DNA from: Clostridium sp.
GTDB taxonomy: Bacteria; Bacillota; Dethiobacteria; Dethiobacterales; Dethiobacteraceae
Direction: 5' to 3'
Assembly: GCA_018335695.1 (NCBI GenBank)
Contig: JAGXRV010000020.1
Span: forward strand, 1-47,874
DNA: 47,874 nucleotides
In this document: piece by piece, positions 1 through 7,873 of the stretch
Layout of the letters: each line of letters starts with the position of its first letter
How positions within the stretch are numbered: the stretch's first letter is position 1
Position numbers and translations under genes: made by a program
Notes under the pieces: generated by a model
What the model was told of the DNA's origin: nothing
Database searches by the model: none
The model's input: the letters and a program-made list of their open reading frames with translations, nothing else

Positions 1-48
1 TGACTGGGGGTCAAGAGGTCGCAGGTTCAAATCCTGTCGCTCCGACCA
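1..48 (+). tRNA. tRNA-Pro (anticodon GGG), 3' part only
   Basis: The 3' part of a tRNA is cut by the window edge. An anticodon arm is visible with loop CTGGGGG at 4-10, where T33 is followed by anticodon GGG, so the tRNA reads proline CCC. A five-base variable loop, a T arm (stem GCAGG/CCTGT, loop TTCAAAT) and the 3' acceptor strand CGCTCCG follow, with discriminator A and an encoded CCA at 46-48. The D arm and 5' acceptor strand lie outside the window. Confidence 0.9.
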
Positions 49-162
49 ATAAAATCAAGGGTTCCGGGGTTTTGGAACCGCCGAAATTAGGTCAAAAAAC
101 TGTTTTTGACAACAGTTTTGACAGCAATTTATTTTGATTACTTATTTTAGCTCTCGACTTGG

Positions 163-190
163 CCTTGCAATTTTGCAGGGTCTTTTTGCT
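163..190 (+). terminator. Intrinsic terminator after tRNA-Pro
   Basis: A seven-pair stem, CCTTGCA at 163-169 with TGCAGGG at 174-180 (one G-T pair), has a four-base loop and is followed by TCTTTTTGCT. This is a classic Rho-independent layout on the plus strand and probably ends the tRNA transcript. Confidence 0.65.
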
Positions 191-322
191 TGATAAAGCT
201 TTTAAACTTTCCCAAGTCAGAGGAGAAACGTTGACTGCAGTGTTATTCTAGAGAGAAATCAATAAGTACAAAAAAATTGCCTACTCGCATGAACAGAACA
301 AACCTTTACATGTTTGATTACG

Positions 323-349
323 TGTCAAGGGGACGGGTTTCTTGACACA
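323..349 (+). repeat. Left REP-like hairpin flanking the transposase
   Basis: TGTCAAG at 323-329 pairs with CTTGACA at 341-347 around a GGGGACGGG-containing loop. A near-identical sequence lies in inverted orientation at 1181-1207, on the other side of the transposase gene. Paired REP-type palindromes bracketing the gene are typical of RAYT transposases. Confidence 0.75.
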
Positions 350-388
350 TTGCCACTTTTGTGTTAATTTGACAGCGAGGTGTTGTTT

Positions 389-1162
389 GTGCCAAGAAGT
401 GCTAGAAAAAAGAGTAATAGCGGAATTTATCACATTATTTTAAGAGGGATAAATCGGCAAAACATCTTTACAGACAGGGAAGATAACCAGAAGTTTCTTG
501 ATGTATTGCAGCGTTATAAAGAAATTAGTGCCTATAGTCTGTATGCATACTGTTTAATGGGTAACCACGTTCACCTGTTGCTGCAAGTCGGCGTTGAGCC
601 AATGGCACATTTCATGCGCAGGATATGCGGTAGTTATGTCTATTGGTATAATAAAAAATATGAACGCATTGGCAACCTTTTTCAGGATCGATTTAAAAGC
701 GAGCCGGTTGAAGATAATGAGTATTTTTTAACCGTTCTTAGGTACATTCACCAGAATCCTTGCAAAGCAGGCCTAGTAAAAGAGCTTGGACATTACAACT
801 GGAGCAGCTACGGATCGTACATTAATGAAAATAGAAATAAGCTCAGTCTGGTGGATGTGGGTTTTACGTTTAAGGTTTATGATGAAGACAAAATCAAAGC
901 TGTACATTATTTTAAAGAACATCATAATATTGGGACAATAGATGCCTGTCTGGATATGGAAGAGAGATTTTGCATCTCCGACCAGGAGGCCGCAAAAATC
1001 ATTCAGGCCCTTTGTAAAATCAAAAGTGAACCTGAATTACAAGAGATGGAGAAAACGCAAAGGAATCTTTATCTTAAAAAGCTCAAGGATGAATATAATC
1101 TTTCGATAAGGCAGATTTCTAGACTAACAGGAATTAATAGGGGAATTGTTTACCGGGCGTAA
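389..1162 (+). CDS. REP-associated tyrosine transposase (RAYT, Y1/HUH family)
   Basis: A single-strand DNA transposase of the IS200/IS605-like Y1 superfamily that acts on REP palindromes. The N-terminus has the typical RAYT start (GIYHIILRGINRQNIF). The HUH metal-binding motif appears as GNHVHLLLQ, about residues 59-67. A tyrosine-rich helix (YVYWYNKKY) follows and supplies candidate catalytic tyrosines, then NLFQDRFKSEPV and YIHQNPCKAGLV, both family signatures. The C-terminal third looks like a helix-turn-helix region (LSIRQISRLTGINRGIV). The GTG at 389 is chosen because GAGG lies eight bases upstream and the resulting MPRSARKKS start is normal for the family; a GTG at 380 is possible. The gene is intact and flanked by inverted REP-like hairpins, so it may be active. 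Confidence 0.9.
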   Translation: MPRSARKKSNSGIYHIILRGINRQNIFTDREDNQKFLDVLQRYKEISAYSLYAYCLMGNHVHLLLQVGVEPMAHFMRRICGSYVYWYNKKYERIGNLFQDRFKSEPVEDNEYFLTVLRYIHQNPCKAGLVKELGHYNWSSYGSYINENRNKLSLVDVGFTFKVYDEDKIKAVHYFKEHHNIGTIDACLDMEERFCISDQEAAKIIQALCKIKSEPELQEMEKTQRNLYLKKLKDEYNLSIRQISRLTGINRGIVYRA

Positions 1163-1180
1163 ATGTGACTGGCGGAAAAA

Positions 1181-1207
1181 TGTGTCAAGTACCCCGTCCC
1201 CTTGTCA
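1181..1207 (-). repeat. Right REP-like hairpin flanking the transposase
   Basis: TGTCAAG at 1183-1189, CCCCGTCCCC and CTTGTCA form an imperfect hairpin. It is the inverted counterpart of the element at 323-349. Its right edge lies only about 13 bases before the start codon of the ubiB-like gene. Confidence 0.75.
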
Positions 1208-1219
1208 CCCTAAGCGAAA

Positions 1220-2914
1220 ATGGGGGTGGTTTGTATCCCACGCTATCGTCACTTGAAACGTTACAGGCAGATTGTTCGCAGCGTAGTACGTCACGGCTTC
1301 GGACATATCTTAACTCAACTAGGTCTTACAGCTTATCTCCCTTCCTTCCTTCGCACTGCTGAAAAAGAGCGTGTCATGCAACATCTATCCCGCGCTCAGC
1401 GCCTGCGTCTGCTTTTACTCGATCTTGGCCCTACTTTTGTTAAACTCGGGCAACTGCTCTCTACTCGTCCCGATTTGGTGCCGCGCGATCTAATCGAGGA
1501 ACTTTCAACCCTGCAGGATGATGTGCCTCCCTTCCCTTTTGCTGAAGCTGCTGCAATTATCGAGCAGGAGTTGGGTCGCCCTTTAACTGAAATTTACGCT
1601 GAAATCTCAAGCGAACCACTTGCTGCCGCTTCAATCGGGCAGGTTCATGCCGCCCGGATGTCGGACGGTAATGAAGTCGTAGTCAAAATCCGCCGTCCTC
1701 AAATCGCAGCACAAATGGAAACCGACCTGGAAATCCTGCTGGATGCTGCTCGATTTGCCGACAGACATACATTGTGGGGGAAAGTTTACCGCGCAAGCGA
1801 TGTTGTACTGGAAATGCAGCGTGCTACCCGTGAAGAGTTGGATTTTGGCAATGAAGCGGAAAATGCAGCCCAAATTCGTGAAAATATGCTGCTCAGGGAG
1901 GATATTATTGTCCCCCGTATTTATCCTGCCCAGACCACAGCCGCCGTTTTAACCATGGAAAAAGTTAATGGCATCAAACTTAACCAGCCGGACAAGTTAA
2001 CGGCAGCAGGTCATAATTGCGCGCAAATTGCCAGGCGGCTAATAGATGTTATGTTTGAACAAATCTTTATCCATGGGTTTTTCCATGCCGACCCTCATCC
2101 CGGCAACTTAGCTGTTACCGAAGACGGACGTTTGGTTTTCATGGATTTTGGCATCGTCGGTAAAATGCAAGGCAAGCGCCGCCGACAGTTCACCCGTTTA
2201 CTTATTGGCGTGGTTAATGGCAATGCTCACTTGCTTGTTTCATCCTTGACCGAAATCGGCTTTGTCTCCCGACGGGTTGATCGCAAAGCTCTCCGCCACG
2301 ATATTGAACGGTTAATGGAAAAATATTTGGATTTACCATTGAGTAAAATCAACTTAGGAATTGCTGTTCGTGAGATCTTTTCCTTAGCCTTTAAGCATCA
2401 GATTCGTATTCCTGCTGAGTTTACTCTGCTAGGCAAAACGATAATGACGCTCGAAGGAGTAATAGAAGAACTAGCACCGGAAATCAAATTGATTGAGCTG
2501 CTTAAACCATATGCCAAAAGACTGGCTCTCGAGCGCCTTTCGCTGACAGCCTTTCGCGAAACACTAACTGAACAGGGATCGGAAGCTGCGGCATTTTTCT
2601 TTTCCCTGCCTCGACGTCTGGATGAAATTTTTGAACATACATCTGCTGAGGGCTTCCCGCTCCAGCTAAACTATCCTGACCTAGACAAGCTTTTTCTACA
2701 TTTGGATAGACAGATTAATCGACTTTCTTTTAGTGTCATCCTACTCTCTTTCAGTTTGATTATGGCAGGTCTGATTATTGGTTCCGCTTTAGTCGTCAGT
2801 ATTACCGGAGAAACGCTGCTTTGGCGGTTACCGATTATTGAAGCAGGCTTTGTATTGGCTGGAATCATGGCGGTCTGGCTGCTATTTGCTATCTTGCGCA
2901 GCGGCAGACTTTAA
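1220..2914 (+). CDS. ubiB: UbiB/ABC1/AarF-family atypical protein kinase
   Basis: A membrane-associated atypical kinase or ATPase of the ABC1 family. In other bacteria it supports isoprenoid-quinone biosynthesis; its substrate here is not evident. Family hallmarks are present: the KxGQ-type motif (FVKLGQLLSTRPDLVP), the alanine-rich loop (PLAAASIGQVHAA), the ATP-site lysine (VVKIRRP), HADPHPGN and DFGIVG. The C-terminus carries two strongly hydrophobic segments (about residues 500-560), the usual membrane anchor. Length (564 residues) fits the family. The N-terminus (RYRHLKRYRQIVRSVVRHGFG) is normal. However, no clear Shine-Dalgarno sequence precedes ATG 1220, and the transposase-associated repeat ends just upstream, so the native leader may have been displaced. 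Confidence 0.9.
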   Translation: MGVVCIPRYRHLKRYRQIVRSVVRHGFGHILTQLGLTAYLPSFLRTAEKERVMQHLSRAQRLRLLLLDLGPTFVKLGQLLSTRPDLVPRDLIEELSTLQDDVPPFPFAEAAAIIEQELGRPLTEIYAEISSEPLAAASIGQVHAARMSDGNEVVVKIRRPQIAAQMETDLEILLDAARFADRHTLWGKVYRASDVVLEMQRATREELDFGNEAENAAQIRENMLLREDIIVPRIYPAQTTAAVLTMEKVNGIKLNQPDKLTAAGHNCAQIARRLIDVMFEQIFIHGFFHADPHPGNLAVTEDGRLVFMDFGIVGKMQGKRRRQFTRLLIGVVNGNAHLLVSSLTEIGFVSRRVDRKALRHDIERLMEKYLDLPLSKINLGIAVREIFSLAFKHQIRIPAEFTLLGKTIMTLEGVIEELAPEIKLIELLKPYAKRLALERLSLTAFRETLTEQGSEAAAFFFSLPRRLDEIFEHTSAEGFPLQLNYPDLDKLFLHLDRQINRLSFSVILLSFSLIMAGLIIGSALVVSITGETLLWRLPIIEAGFVLAGIMAVWLLFAILRSGRL

Positions 2915-2950
2915 CTCTTTTGCAACCTATTCTTAGGCAAAATAATACTA

Positions 2951-2983
2951 ATAAAAAGGACGCGAAACCGGTACCGATTTCAC
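2951..2983 (-). terminator. Possible terminator downstream of spoIVA
   Basis: An inverted repeat at 2964-2981 (GAAACCGG..CCGATTTC, one G-T pair) is followed on the minus strand, after a few bases, by TCCTTTTTAT. It lies about 60 bases beyond the spoIVA stop. The loop is small and the T-run is offset, so support is modest. Confidence 0.4.
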
Positions 2984-3043
2984 ACCCTTTGAAGAATTAT
3001 TTCAGTTTTTTGCAGTTCAAAGTGATTGAAGCCGGCTTCCTTT

Positions 3044-4522
3044 TTAAAGAATTATAGCGATCAGCCCGCCGCTTCCTTCATTAATGATTTTTTCCAAAGT
3101 CTCCCGCAATTTATCCTGAGCATTTGGGGGCATATTACCTAGCTTTGCGCCGATACCGTCTTTAACTAGGGCATGGAGTGACTTGCCAAAGATATCAGAT
3201 TTCCAGATTTTATCCGGATTTTCCTCGAACTCACCCATAATGTAGTTGACCAATTCCTCGCTTTGCTTTTCTGTGCCGACGGTAGGAGCAAATTCCGACC
3301 TTACATCAACGCGAATAATATGCAACGAGGGAGCGCTTGCCTTCAAACGAACCCCAAAACGACCGCCTTGCCTGATGATTTCCGGTTCTTCCAATGTCAT
3401 TTCTTCAAGCTGTGGCGGGACGATTCCATAACCACTCTCTCGGACGTCCTCCAAGGCGCTAACAATCTTGTCGTACTCTCGCTTAGCGGCGACGCTTTCT
3501 TTGAGGATTTTAATCAGGTCTGCCTGGTCCTCGATCGCAACACCGCAAATTTCTGAAAGAACCTGCTCATAAAGTTCTTCAGGAGCTTGGATTTCAATGA
3601 CCGCTTTACCGGTCCCCAGTTCCATTTCCCTGAGGATGATGTTACCGACAATCTCTTTGCTGCTAAGGTTTTCCACCATACTGTCCACGTCGCGCAGACG
3701 GGTTACGCCGGTTGCGCTTTCGCGAATGATTTCATTATACTTTGTCCTCAACCAATGGTCTGCATCCATTACTTCCACCCAACTGGGCAGGTTTATGTTT
3801 ACTTCCCGCACCGGGAATTCGTAGAGCACTTCCTGGAAAACAAGATTCACATCTTCTTCCATTAATTGCAGAGCATTGAAAGGAATTACAGGCACATTGT
3901 ATGTATCAGTCAGTTCTTCCTTCAATGCCAACGCTTCCTGAGAATATGGGCGTGCGGAGTTTAAGAGAATCACAAAAGGCTTACCTAATTCCTTTAACTC
4001 CTCAATTACCCGTTGTTCTGCCTGAAGATAATCGGGACGGGGAATGTCGGAAATGGAACCGTCGGTAGTAATGACTATGCCTATGGTTGAGTGGTCTGTG
4101 ATAACCTTTCTTGTCCCTACTTCAGCCGCTTCTTCAAAGGGAATGTCATAGTCAAACCATGGTGTGGTTACCATCCGCGGGGCGCCTTCATCTTCATAAC
4201 CGACTGCACCTTGTACTGTATATCCTACGCAGTCTACCAGCCGCACCCGCATGGCGATACTGCCTCTAACTTTGATTTCAATTGCTTCATCCGGAATGAA
4301 CTTTGGTTCTGTAGTCATGATTGTTTTGCCGGCACTGCTTTGAGGCAGTTCGTCACGTGCGCGCTCCTGGTCACTTGGGTCAAGAATATTGGGGATAACC
4401 ACAAGCTCCATAAATTTCTTGATGAAAGTAGATTTGCCGGTGCGGACAGGACCTACAACACCCAGATATATATCCCCGCCTGTTCTTTCAATGATGTGTT
4501 GAATCAGATCAAACTTCACCAA
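3044..4522 (-). CDS. spoIVA: Stage IV sporulation protein A, spore coat morphogenetic ATPase
   Basis: SpoIVA is a cytoskeletal-type ATPase that polymerises on the outer forespore membrane and provides the base layer for coat assembly. The 492-residue protein begins with the conserved RTGGDIYLGVVG block, containing a Walker A motif GPVRTGKS at about residues 24-31. It continues with the threonine-rich TTEPKFIP segment, a Walker B-like RLVDCVG and the conserved C-terminus ending GSGGLIAIIL, needed in the family for forespore localisation. The start is TTG (4522), nine bases after AAAGGAGG; an adjacent GTG at 4519 is an alternative. Its neighbourhood with gpsA and der matches the conserved der-gpsA-spoIVA order of spore-formers. 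It shows that the host lineage makes endospores. Confidence 0.97.
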   Translation of the reverse strand: MVKFDLIQHIIERTGGDIYLGVVGPVRTGKSTFIKKFMELVVIPNILDPSDQERARDELPQSSAGKTIMTTEPKFIPDEAIEIKVRGSIAMRVRLVDCVGYTVQGAVGYEDEGAPRMVTTPWFDYDIPFEEAAEVGTRKVITDHSTIGIVITTDGSISDIPRPDYLQAEQRVIEELKELGKPFVILLNSARPYSQEALALKEELTDTYNVPVIPFNALQLMEEDVNLVFQEVLYEFPVREVNINLPSWVEVMDADHWLRTKYNEIIRESATGVTRLRDVDSMVENLSSKEIVGNIILREMELGTGKAVIEIQAPEELYEQVLSEICGVAIEDQADLIKILKESVAAKREYDKIVSALEDVRESGYGIVPPQLEEMTLEEPEIIRQGGRFGVRLKASAPSLHIIRVDVRSEFAPTVGTEKQSEELVNYIMGEFEENPDKIWKSDIFGKSLHALVKDGIGAKLGNMPPNAQDKLRETLEKIINEGSGGLIAIIL

Positions 4523-4610
4523 AACTGTTTCCCTCCTTTTTTACTCAGTATATATTGAAAAACGCGCATGCCCCTAAAAAGCTGGGGCACCATCAGAGGG
4601 ATGGAAATAT

Positions 4611-4642
4611 CCCTCAACCTTCCCTCTCCCCTTGGAAGAAGG
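4611..4642 (-). repeat. Degenerate copy of the CCCTCTCCC interspersed repeat
   Basis: CCCTCAACCTTCCCTCTCCC followed by CTTGGAAGAAGG resembles, in opposite orientation, the 34-bp palindromic element found at 30787-30820 and 44864-44897. It is more diverged than those two copies. Confidence 0.45.
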
Positions 4643-4836
4643 TATTTCCCGGATTGATGCTACAAAAAAGTATCCCTCCCCTGTTAAACTTTTTATAGTT
4701 ACCAAAAGCATATCGCAATATTAAAATTATGCTGCAAGTATTAGCACTAATATTTATATGAGTCAGTTCGGGGATTATTACTTTTGTGCAGGAAAAAAAC
4801 GGTAAGACAAAAGAAATGCGTTTAATAATTTTTTTC

Positions 4837-4868
4837 TGCAAAAAAAACACTCTTACGCAGAGTGTTTC
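4837..4868 (-). terminator. Intrinsic terminator of the der-plsY-gpsA operon
   Basis: A perfect seven-pair stem ACACTCT (4847-4853) / AGAGTGT (4859-4865) has loop TACGC. Read on the minus strand it is followed immediately by eight T residues. It lies about 30 bases beyond the gpsA stop and matches a strong Rho-independent terminator. Confidence 0.85.
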
Positions 4869-4896
4869 AATTTATTTGACTATTCGGCTGAATCTC

Positions 4897-5922
4897 TCAC
4901 CATGTCTGACACTTTTCCGGAACAATTTCTTCCATTTCATGCCTGCGGCCGCGTCTCATTAAATCCTCCACAGCATTGCGAGGATTTTTAAATTTAAAAA
5001 GGACTTCATAAACCTGTTGTGTAATCGGCATTTCCACGCCATACTGTTCGGCTAGCTGCCAGGCAGCCCGGGTAGTGCGAACCCCTTCAGCAACCATACG
5101 CATTTCGGCAAGGATTTCTTGAAGCTTATGCCCCATACCTAATTCTATGCCAAGCTTGCGGTTACGGCTATGCTTTGAAGTGCAGGTCACCATCAGATCT
5201 CCTATCCCCGCAAGGCCGGCAAAAGTTAAGGGATTGGCTCCCATTTTCAGGCCTAACCTGGCAATTTCCGAAAGACCCCTAGTCATTAGGGCAGCCTTTG
5301 TATTATCACCAAAACCTAAACCGTCAGAGATCCCTGCTCCCAGAGCAATCACATTTTTTAAGGCGCCGCTTATTTCCACGCCGAGAAAATCAGGATTTGT
5401 ATACACGCGAAAAAAGGATGTCATAAATAAATCTTGGACTATTTCCGCCACTACTTTGGTGTGAGCAGATACAACTGTAGCCGAAGGAATCATGCGTCCC
5501 ACTTCTTCCGCATGATTTGGCCCGGATAACACAGCCGGCCGACAGTGGGGTAATTCCTCCAGTAATATTTCTGAAATCCGTTGAAGAGTATCTTCTTCCA
5601 AACCTTTCGCGCAATTAATAATAATAGTATCTTTTTTTAGAAACGGCGCAATTTGTCGAGCCATGGCACGTACTGTATGAGAAGGCACTACCAGTACGAG
5701 CGCATCTTTGCCGCTGATGGCGGCTTCTAAATCAGAGGTAACAGTTACATTTGCGGGAATCCTAACTCCCGGAAGATAATCCTGATTAATTCCCGTATCC
5801 TGAATGATGCGGCATAATTCAGGCCTTCGAGCCCACAAATCAAATTGAGAGCAGTTTTCTGCCAAAGGTAGTGTTAAGGCCGTTCCCCAGCTTCCTGCTC
5901 CGATAACAGCTAGTTTTTTCAT
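4897..5922 (-). CDS. gpsA: NAD(P)-dependent glycerol-3-phosphate dehydrogenase
   Basis: Reduces dihydroxyacetone phosphate to sn-glycerol 3-phosphate, the backbone for phospholipid synthesis; cytosolic. The 341-residue protein begins MKKLAVIGAGSWGTAL, a Rossmann dinucleotide-binding motif at residues 8-13. It contains the conserved NCAKGLEEDT and LSGPNHAEEV blocks, the GALKNVIALGAG active-site lysine region and the GLGDNTKAALMTRGL-type segment (here SDGLGFGDNTKAALM). The start at 5922 is preferred over an upstream frame extension because AAGGTG precedes it and the fold begins there. It follows plsY by seven bases, so the substrate producer and the acyltransferase that consumes it are co-transcribed. 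Confidence 0.97.
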   Translation of the reverse strand: MKKLAVIGAGSWGTALTLPLAENCSQFDLWARRPELCRIIQDTGINQDYLPGVRIPANVTVTSDLEAAISGKDALVLVVPSHTVRAMARQIAPFLKKDTIIINCAKGLEEDTLQRISEILLEELPHCRPAVLSGPNHAEEVGRMIPSATVVSAHTKVVAEIVQDLFMTSFFRVYTNPDFLGVEISGALKNVIALGAGISDGLGFGDNTKAALMTRGLSEIARLGLKMGANPLTFAGLAGIGDLMVTCTSKHSRNRKLGIELGMGHKLQEILAEMRMVAEGVRTTRAAWQLAEQYGVEMPITQQVYEVLFKFKNPRNAVEDLMRRGRRHEMEEIVPEKCQTW

Positions 5923-5929
5923 CGCCCAT

Positions 5930-6544
5930 TCACCTTTTTTCACTCTTAAGCAAACTTGTTTTTTTCCCCAGCTTGTTTTCCGTCCCAGCCAACAGACGCG
6001 AGATATTCTGACGATGCCGCCAAACCGCAAAAACAGCCAGCACTGCGCCAAAAAGAATATGCAATGTCGGCAAATCAAAAAAAAGCATTAATATAGGGAC
6101 TAAAAGCATCCCAATGATAGAACCCAACGAAACATATCGTGTAACAGCAATAATGAACATACCGACGGCAACCGCAATGGTTAGCACCTGCCAAGACAAG
6201 CCCATGAGGACACCGATGCTGGTGGCAATACCACGGCCTCCTTTAAAACGGTGAAACAAAGGCCAATTGTGTCCTAACACCGATAGCACTCCCGCCAGCA
6301 TTTCTACGCCTGGAGCGCCGGTCAGCGCTCTCGCAAGCAGCACGGCAGCCAACCCCTTGCCAACATCCAAGAGCAGAACAATAATAGCCGGCACAGTACC
6401 AAGCGTACGCTGTATGTTGGTGCTGCCGGTATTTCCGCTGCCGTACTGACGAATATCTATGCCGCGGAGAAGTTTGCCCGCCATCAGACCAAATGAAAGA
6501 GAACCGATTAAATAAGCGGCTATAAGCGCCACAATTATATTCAT
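5930..6544 (-). CDS. plsY: Acyl-phosphate:glycerol-3-phosphate acyltransferase
   Basis: An integral membrane enzyme that transfers an acyl group from acyl phosphate to glycerol 3-phosphate, the first committed step of phospholipid synthesis in most Gram-positive bacteria. The 204-residue protein has five or so hydrophobic helices and the family loops: GSGNTGSTNIQRTLG (about 36-50) and GHNWPLFHRFKGGRGIATSIG-type motif 2 (about 92-112). The start ATG overlaps the der stop as ATGA, indicating translational coupling; gpsA follows seven bases downstream. Confidence 0.95.
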   Translation of the reverse strand: MNIIVALIAAYLIGSLSFGLMAGKLLRGIDIRQYGSGNTGSTNIQRTLGTVPAIIVLLLDVGKGLAAVLLARALTGAPGVEMLAGVLSVLGHNWPLFHRFKGGRGIATSIGVLMGLSWQVLTIAVAVGMFIIAVTRYVSLGSIIGMLLVPILMLFFDLPTLHILFGAVLAVFAVWRHRQNISRLLAGTENKLGKKTSLLKSEKR

Positions 6545-7869
6545 CAGCCTTCCTCCTTCTTCGTTTTCTTCCTCACCACAATCCTGATGGGTGTACCTTC
6601 AAAACCATATGATTCTCTTAGCTTATTCTCTAAGAAGCGCAGATAAGAAAAATGAGCCAGTTCCGGATCGTTTACGACCACGGCAAAAGTAGGCGGCTTT
6701 ACACGTATTTGTGTCAGATAATAAATCTTTAATTGTTTGCCTTTTTTTGTGGGCGGCGGCACGACAGCTGTGGCGTCTGCCAACAGTTCGTTCAGGCGGG
6801 AAGTTTTTACGCGCATGGCATGCTGTTCTGCGACGTAATCAATCAATTCATAAAGCCGCTGAACCCGCTGACCTGTTAAAGCAGATATAAAAAGAATGGG
6901 AGCATAACTCAAATAAGCCAATTCTTTTCTGATTTTCTCACGAAAGACATCCATTGTCTTCTCATCTTTTTCTACTTTATCCCACTTGTTAACTACGAGA
7001 ATTATCGCTCTTCCCGCTTCATGAGCAATCCCTGCAATCCTTTTATCCTGTTCAGATATTTCCTCGGCAGCATCAAGCAGCATGAGTACGACATCGGCGC
7101 TTTCTGCAGCACGGATTGAGCGCAGCACAGAATAATATTCAACCGCTTCTTCAACTTTATTTTTGCGCCGAATGCCGGCTGTGTCAACAAAAAGATAGCT
7201 GCGCCCATTCTGTTCAATTAATAAATCAATCGAGTCTCTGGTGGTGCCGGGGATATCGGTAACAATCACCCGCTCCGTACCGGCAATTTTATTAACCAAA
7301 GATGATTTCCCCACATTAGGTCTGCCGATAATCGCCACCCTGAGCAAATCTTCTCTTTCTTCGGCAACTTCTCCCGGCGGCAGGCACTTTTTAATTTCAT
7401 CCAGCAGATCTCCGGTTCCTAAACCGTGCGACCCAGATGTGGGATATGGCTCACCTAGGCCGAGCGCATAAAATTCGGCTATGCTTGCAACTAGATCAGG
7501 CGATTCAGCCTTGTTGGCGACCAGGATAACCGGTTTTTCGTTTTTTCGCAACATCGCGGCGATTTCAAAATCGAGGAAGACCGGGCCGCTGCGGACATCT
7601 ACCAAGAAGATAATCAGATTTGCCTCATCCAAGGCTAGTTTTACCTGCCGGTAAATTTCCTGGGAGATCTTGTCCTCCTCGAAAGTCAACCCTCCGGTAT
7701 CAATCAGCCAAAATTCGCTGCCTGTCCATTCCACACGTCCATAAATGCGGTCACGTGTTACGCCGGGAGTGCTTTCTTCAATTGCCACTCTTTTTTGAAT
7801 CAAGCGGTTAAACATTGTTGATTTACCTACATTAGGTCGTCCCACAATTGCTACTACCGGTAAAGACAA
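6544..7869 (-). CDS. der: Ribosome-assembly GTPase Der (EngA)
   Basis: An essential tandem-GTPase that acts in maturation of the 50S ribosomal subunit. The 441-residue sequence has two G domains: the first with GRPNVGKS (10-17), DTGG and NKAE, the second with GRPNVGKSS (about 182-190), DTAGIRRK and NKWD. A C-terminal KH-like domain carries the signature PPTFAVVVNDPELAHFSY. The first-domain G4 motif is NKAE rather than the common NKxD, a variant also seen in other Der proteins. It sits four bases after the DUF512 gene and overlaps plsY by one base. Confidence 0.97.
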   Translation of the reverse strand: MSLPVVAIVGRPNVGKSTMFNRLIQKRVAIEESTPGVTRDRIYGRVEWTGSEFWLIDTGGLTFEEDKISQEIYRQVKLALDEANLIIFLVDVRSGPVFLDFEIAAMLRKNEKPVILVANKAESPDLVASIAEFYALGLGEPYPTSGSHGLGTGDLLDEIKKCLPPGEVAEEREDLLRVAIIGRPNVGKSSLVNKIAGTERVIVTDIPGTTRDSIDLLIEQNGRSYLFVDTAGIRRKNKVEEAVEYYSVLRSIRAAESADVVLMLLDAAEEISEQDKRIAGIAHEAGRAIILVVNKWDKVEKDEKTMDVFREKIRKELAYLSYAPILFISALTGQRVQRLYELIDYVAEQHAMRVKTSRLNELLADATAVVPPPTKKGKQLKIYYLTQIRVKPPTFAVVVNDPELAHFSYLRFLENKLRESYGFEGTPIRIVVRKKTKKEEG

Positions 7870-7873
7870 CTGG

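Larger units (their letters stand above)
49..388. other. Gene-free region between tRNA and transposase
   Basis: No convincing reading frame is present. The stretch holds a hairpin near 59-79 (GGTTCC/GGAACC), an AT-rich inverted repeat near 92-111 (GTCAAAAA/TTTTTGAC), the tRNA terminator at 163-190 and the left REP-like repeat at 323-349. The first two hairpins lack a following T-run and were not called as terminators. Confidence 0.6.
4523..4896. other. Gene-free region between gpsA and spoIVA
   Basis: This 374-base gap holds the gpsA terminator at 4837-4868, a degenerate interspersed repeat at 4611-4642 and two short hairpins, CCCC/GGGG near 4571-4587 and AGGGAT/ATCCCT near 4597-4613. It should also contain the mother-cell promoter of spoIVA, but I could not identify a convincing sigma-E site. 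A minus-strand 78-codon frame here has no family features and was not called. Confidence 0.5.

Noticed and set aside
49-160. Phage or island attachment site at the tRNA-Pro 3' end
   Set aside because: The tRNA is followed by a normal terminator, no integrase is present and no duplicated tRNA 3' end was found in the window.
4614-4850. Minus-strand 78-codon frame between gpsA and spoIVA
   Set aside because: No ribosome site or family features; it overlaps the gpsA terminator and an interspersed repeat.
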